NCBI GenBank assembly: GCA_003343885.1
Contig: QAKH01000110.1
Span: forward strand, 1-7,342
From: Clostridiales bacterium
GTDB taxonomy: Bacteria > Bacillota > Clostridia > Oscillospirales > CAG-382
Reading direction: 5' to 3'
Length of the DNA: 7,342 bases
Position numbers and translations under genes: made by a program. The notes under the pieces were generated by a model. That model was not told the origin of the DNA. It made no database searches and worked only from the letters and a program-made list of their open reading frames with translations. This document shows, piece after piece, positions 5,555 through 7,342 of this stretch. The stretch's first letter is position 1; each line of letters opens with the position of its first letter.

Positions 5555-6133
5555 ATGGATTACGATTACAAAATTATAAAAAGCGACCGCAAGACGCTTG
5601 AAATACAGGTTAAAAAGGATTTAGTCGTAGTTTTCCGAGCTCCGAGATACTTAAGCGACAGGGAAATTATGAAATTCGCAAAACAAAAGGAAGCCTGGAT
5701 ACAAAAGCATTTGGAGCTTATGAAACGCCGTAATGAATCTAATAGGGCTTCTGATGAGGCTTCCGAACCGGAAAATAAATATACGCCGGAGGAGCTTGAA
5801 AACATGAAGCGTTATATAAAGAATTTGATTAACGAGCGTGCGGCAAGCTTTGCCGCGGTTATGGGCGTTTCTTTCGGGAAAATTACCGTGCAGAGTCAAA
5901 AAACCCGCTGGGGATCCTGTTCCTCGGCGGGGAATTTGAATTTTAACTGCCTGCTCGCGCTTTGTCCGTCAGAGGTTATCGACTATGTTGTCGTGCATGA
6001 GCTGTGCCACCTGCGGCACATGAACCATTCACGCGCGTTTTGGAACGAAGTGGCAAAGTACCTTCCCGGATACGCCGAACAAAAAGACTGGCTGAAGCGG
6101 CATCAGTCTGAGATTATGCGAAAATTGGGGTGA
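5555..6133 (+). CDS. YgjP-type zinc metallopeptidase (PF01863, M48-related)
   Basis: The 192-residue product has the three marks of the YgjP/DUF45 family. The N-terminal strand block is YKIIKSDRKTLEIQV (5-19). The central QKTRWGSCSSAGNLNFN spans 115-131. The zinc site is HELCH at 148-152, with Glu149 as general base and His158 of HSRAFW as likely third ligand. It is soluble and cytosolic; relatives are putative metal-dependent proteases of largely unknown substrate. The start at 5555 is supported by the conserved N-terminal block beginning right there, although no Shine-Dalgarno sequence precedes it. An acidic, charged linker (about 60-82) separates the N-terminal domain from the peptidase core. 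The EamA transporter follows after 10 nt, so the two are probably co-transcribed; a functional link is not evident. Confidence 0.92.
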   Translation: MDYDYKIIKSDRKTLEIQVKKDLVVVFRAPRYLSDREIMKFAKQKEAWIQKHLELMKRRNESNRASDEASEPENKYTPEELENMKRYIKNLINERAASFAAVMGVSFGKITVQSQKTRWGSCSSAGNLNFNCLLALCPSEVIDYVVVHELCHLRHMNHSRAFWNEVAKYLPGYAEQKDWLKRHQSEIMRKLG

Positions 6134-6143
6134 CGGTTTTATC

Positions 6144-7013
6144 ATGTGGATTGCTTTTGCGTTTTTGTCGGCGTTTTTTGCCGGAATAACCTCTATTCTT
6201 GCAAAATGCGGCATAAAAAAGACCGATTCAAATGTTGCTACGGCGATACGTACCGTGGTGGTTTTGATTTTTTCATGGATAATGGTTTTTATTGTCGGTT
6301 CACAGGATACTATTTCGCAAATCGGCTTAAAGGCGCTTGTTTTTTTAATACTGTCAGGGTTAGCGACAGGCGCTTCCTGGCTGTGCTACTTTCATGCGCT
6401 GCAAAAAGGAGATATAAACAAGGTTGTTCCGATAGACAAATCAAGTACTATACTTACTATCATACTTGCTCTTATTTTTCTCGGAGAGGGTATTACCCCG
6501 CTTAAGGGAGCGGCGGTCGTGATGATAGGCGCAGGTACATTTCTTATGATCAAGAAGAAAAAGGCGGTGCCGGAACCGGAGAAGAAAAAAGGAAGCTGGC
6601 TTATTTACGCCGTTCTTTCGGCTTTTTTCGCCGCGGTTACGTCAATTCTCGGGAAAATCGGAATAGACGGTGTGGAATCCAACCTCGGAACGGCAATACG
6701 TACTTGCGTTGTGCTTATTATGGCATGGATAGTGGTTTTCGCTTCCGGAAAACGGTCGGAGGTTTTGAGTGTTCCTAAAAAGGAACTGACCTACATATGC
6801 TTGTCAGGACTTGCAACGGGCGCTTCCTGGCTATGCTATTACAAGGCACTCAAAGACGGGCTTGCAAGTGTGGTCGTTCCGATAGATAAGCTCAGCATAC
6901 TTGTTACCGTTGCGTTTTCATACGTGGTCTTTGGAGAAAAGCTCGATAAAAAATCGTTTGCCGGACTTGTTCTCATAGTTTTCGGAACGCTTGTCATGAT
7001 AGCGGCAGGATGA
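6144..7013 (+). CDS. EamA/DMT family transporter with two near-identical-length repeats
   Basis: The 289-residue integral membrane protein has about ten hydrophobic segments in two EamA halves, 1-136 and 151-286, joined by a Lys/Pro/Glu-rich linker (137-150). The halves align without gaps at an offset of exactly 150 residues; 66 of 136 positions are identical by hand count, including SGLATGASWLCY (71-82 and 221-232) and PIDK. DMT-superfamily members export or exchange amino acids, nucleosides or other metabolites; the substrate is unknown here. A GGGGTGA overlapping the upstream stop lies 10 nt before the ATG, suggesting translational coupling to the metallopeptidase gene. The length is normal for the family. 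Confidence 0.93.
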   Translation: MWIAFAFLSAFFAGITSILAKCGIKKTDSNVATAIRTVVVLIFSWIMVFIVGSQDTISQIGLKALVFLILSGLATGASWLCYFHALQKGDINKVVPIDKSSTILTIILALIFLGEGITPLKGAAVVMIGAGTFLMIKKKKAVPEPEKKKGSWLIYAVLSAFFAAVTSILGKIGIDGVESNLGTAIRTCVVLIMAWIVVFASGKRSEVLSVPKKELTYICLSGLATGASWLCYYKALKDGLASVVVPIDKLSILVTVAFSYVVFGEKLDKKSFAGLVLIVFGTLVMIAAG

Positions 7014-7190
7014 TATTGAGTGAATTTTATTTTGCTTTACTTGATGTTTTGCTGTTGGGTTAATTAAAATTTCTTCCTTAAAAAGTACCTTTGAAAAATC
7101 CAAATAAATTCTTTAGCCTGACTAACAAGACAGGTATCAAGTCCTTTTCTCTCCTTTTCTCCGACGGCGAAGCGCCGCTGCAATTTACGC
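7014..7190 (+). other. AT-rich non-coding stretch after the transporter
   Basis: I see no convincing gene, RNA or promoter here. It contains a small hairpin CGGCG-AAG-CGCCG (7165-7177) near its end, a pyrimidine-rich run (7142-7162), and AAAAAGTACC (7080-7089), which echoes the arms of the repeats further right. Confidence 0.5.
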
Positions 7191-7220
7191 CGGGCGGCAC
7201 TTTGCCGCCCGCACTTTTTT
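7191..7220 (+). terminator. Intrinsic terminator of the metallopeptidase-transporter operon
   Basis: CGGGCGGCA (7191-7199) pairs perfectly with TGCCGCCCG (7203-7211) around a 3-nt loop, followed by CAC and six Ts (7215-7220). It lies 178 bp beyond the transporter stop and is oriented for + strand transcripts. Its T-run is shared with the first arm of a repeat. Confidence 0.75.
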
Positions 7221-7251
7221 CGCTCGCACGAAAAAGGTGCCAAAAAAGTAC
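7212..7251. repeat. 40-bp palindromic repeat, copy 1
   Basis: It contains CACTTTTTTCG and its near-complement CGAAAAAGGTG around a short loop, then CCAAAAAAGTAC. It matches the copy at 7303-7342 at 35 of 40 positions. Two of the differences (25 G/A and 28 G/A) fall in the right arm and affect pairing modestly. Confidence 0.75.
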
Positions 7252-7302
7252 GCAGAGGATGTGCGCACCTTCCGGGCTCCCATGGGGGTGGGACACGATA
7301 TG

Positions 7303-7342
7303 TACTTTTTTCGCTTGTACGAAAAAAGTACCAAAAAAGTAC
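7303..7342. repeat. 40-bp palindromic repeat, copy 2, reaching the window edge
   Basis: A perfect 12-bp hairpin, GTACTTTTTTCG (7302-7313) with CGAAAAAAGTAC (7320-7331) and loop CTTGTA, is followed by CAAAAAAGTAC (7332-7342), a third copy of the arm motif. The element may continue past the window. It resembles dispersed REP-like repeats found between genes in Clostridia. Confidence 0.75.

Larger units (their letters stand above)
5446..5556 (+). promoter_or_regulatory. G-depleted leader/spacer, candidate Rho-loading or unstructured 5' leader
   Basis: Only one G (5482) occurs in 111 bases of the + strand, while by hand count about 26 are C. No intrinsic terminator follows the barrel-like gene at 5399. 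C-containing, G-poor, unstructured RNA is what Rho prefers, so this could end the upstream transcript. It is also the immediate 5' context of the next gene, which lacks a Shine-Dalgarno sequence, so it may serve as an unstructured ribosome-entry leader. It contains two TATAAT hexamers and a TACAAT ending nine bases before the start codon, without a convincing -35. Confidence 0.45.

Noticed and set aside
6146..6505. 119-codon + strand frame inside the transporter gene
   Set aside because: Overlaps the EamA coding sequence in another frame; Cys/Phe/Tyr-rich output and no independent ribosome site.
7303..7342. CRISPR array at the right edge
   Set aside because: Only two imperfect copies with a 51-bp gap and a palindromic composition; no regular spacer pattern and no cas gene.

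Overview
The window reads as chromosomal DNA of a Bacillota (Clostridia-like, possibly gut Oscillospirales/Christensenellales) bacterium. The signs are strong AGGAGG-type ribosome sites, consensus sigma-A promoters, tRNA genes with encoded CCA, an IS481-like transposase and moderate GC content. This assignment is inference from style; no taxonomic marker gene is present.

Layout, all genes on the + strand: (1) positions 1-905 hold the 3' part of an IS481-like DDE transposase whose start lies off the left edge. It is followed by a possible element end and a 63-bp imperfect palindrome. (2) Positions 1021-1517 are a tRNA block: two tandem consensus promoters, tRNA-Leu(UAG), a candidate terminator, tRNA-Ala(GGC), and a good intrinsic terminator. 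(3) Positions 1673-5399 hold a three-gene cluster: a PF12831-type FAD-dependent oxidoreductase, an alginate-lyase-fold (PF05426-like) polysaccharide lyase, and an uncharacterised protein that looks like an alpha/alpha-barrel carbohydrate enzyme. None has a signal peptide, so the cluster looks like an intracellular pathway acting on imported uronate-containing oligosaccharides. (4) Positions 5446-5556 are a nearly G-free leader with short repeats. It precedes a YgjP-type zinc metallopeptidase that has no Shine-Dalgarno sequence, followed 10 nt later by a two-repeat EamA/DMT transporter. (5) Positions 7014-7342 are non-coding and hold a strong intrinsic terminator and two copies of a 40-bp palindromic repeat, the second ending at the window edge.

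The best candidate for an undescribed system is the compact oxidoreductase / lyase-like / unknown-barrel cluster at 1673-5399. The lyase-like protein keeps the Asn-Asn-His motif and a downstream Arg/Tyr pair expected of catalytic alginate-lyase-fold enzymes. The third protein matches no family I can name with confidence. The second most interesting signal is the G-depleted leader ahead of the metallopeptidase gene, which could be a Rho-loading site, an unstructured SD-less leader, or both.
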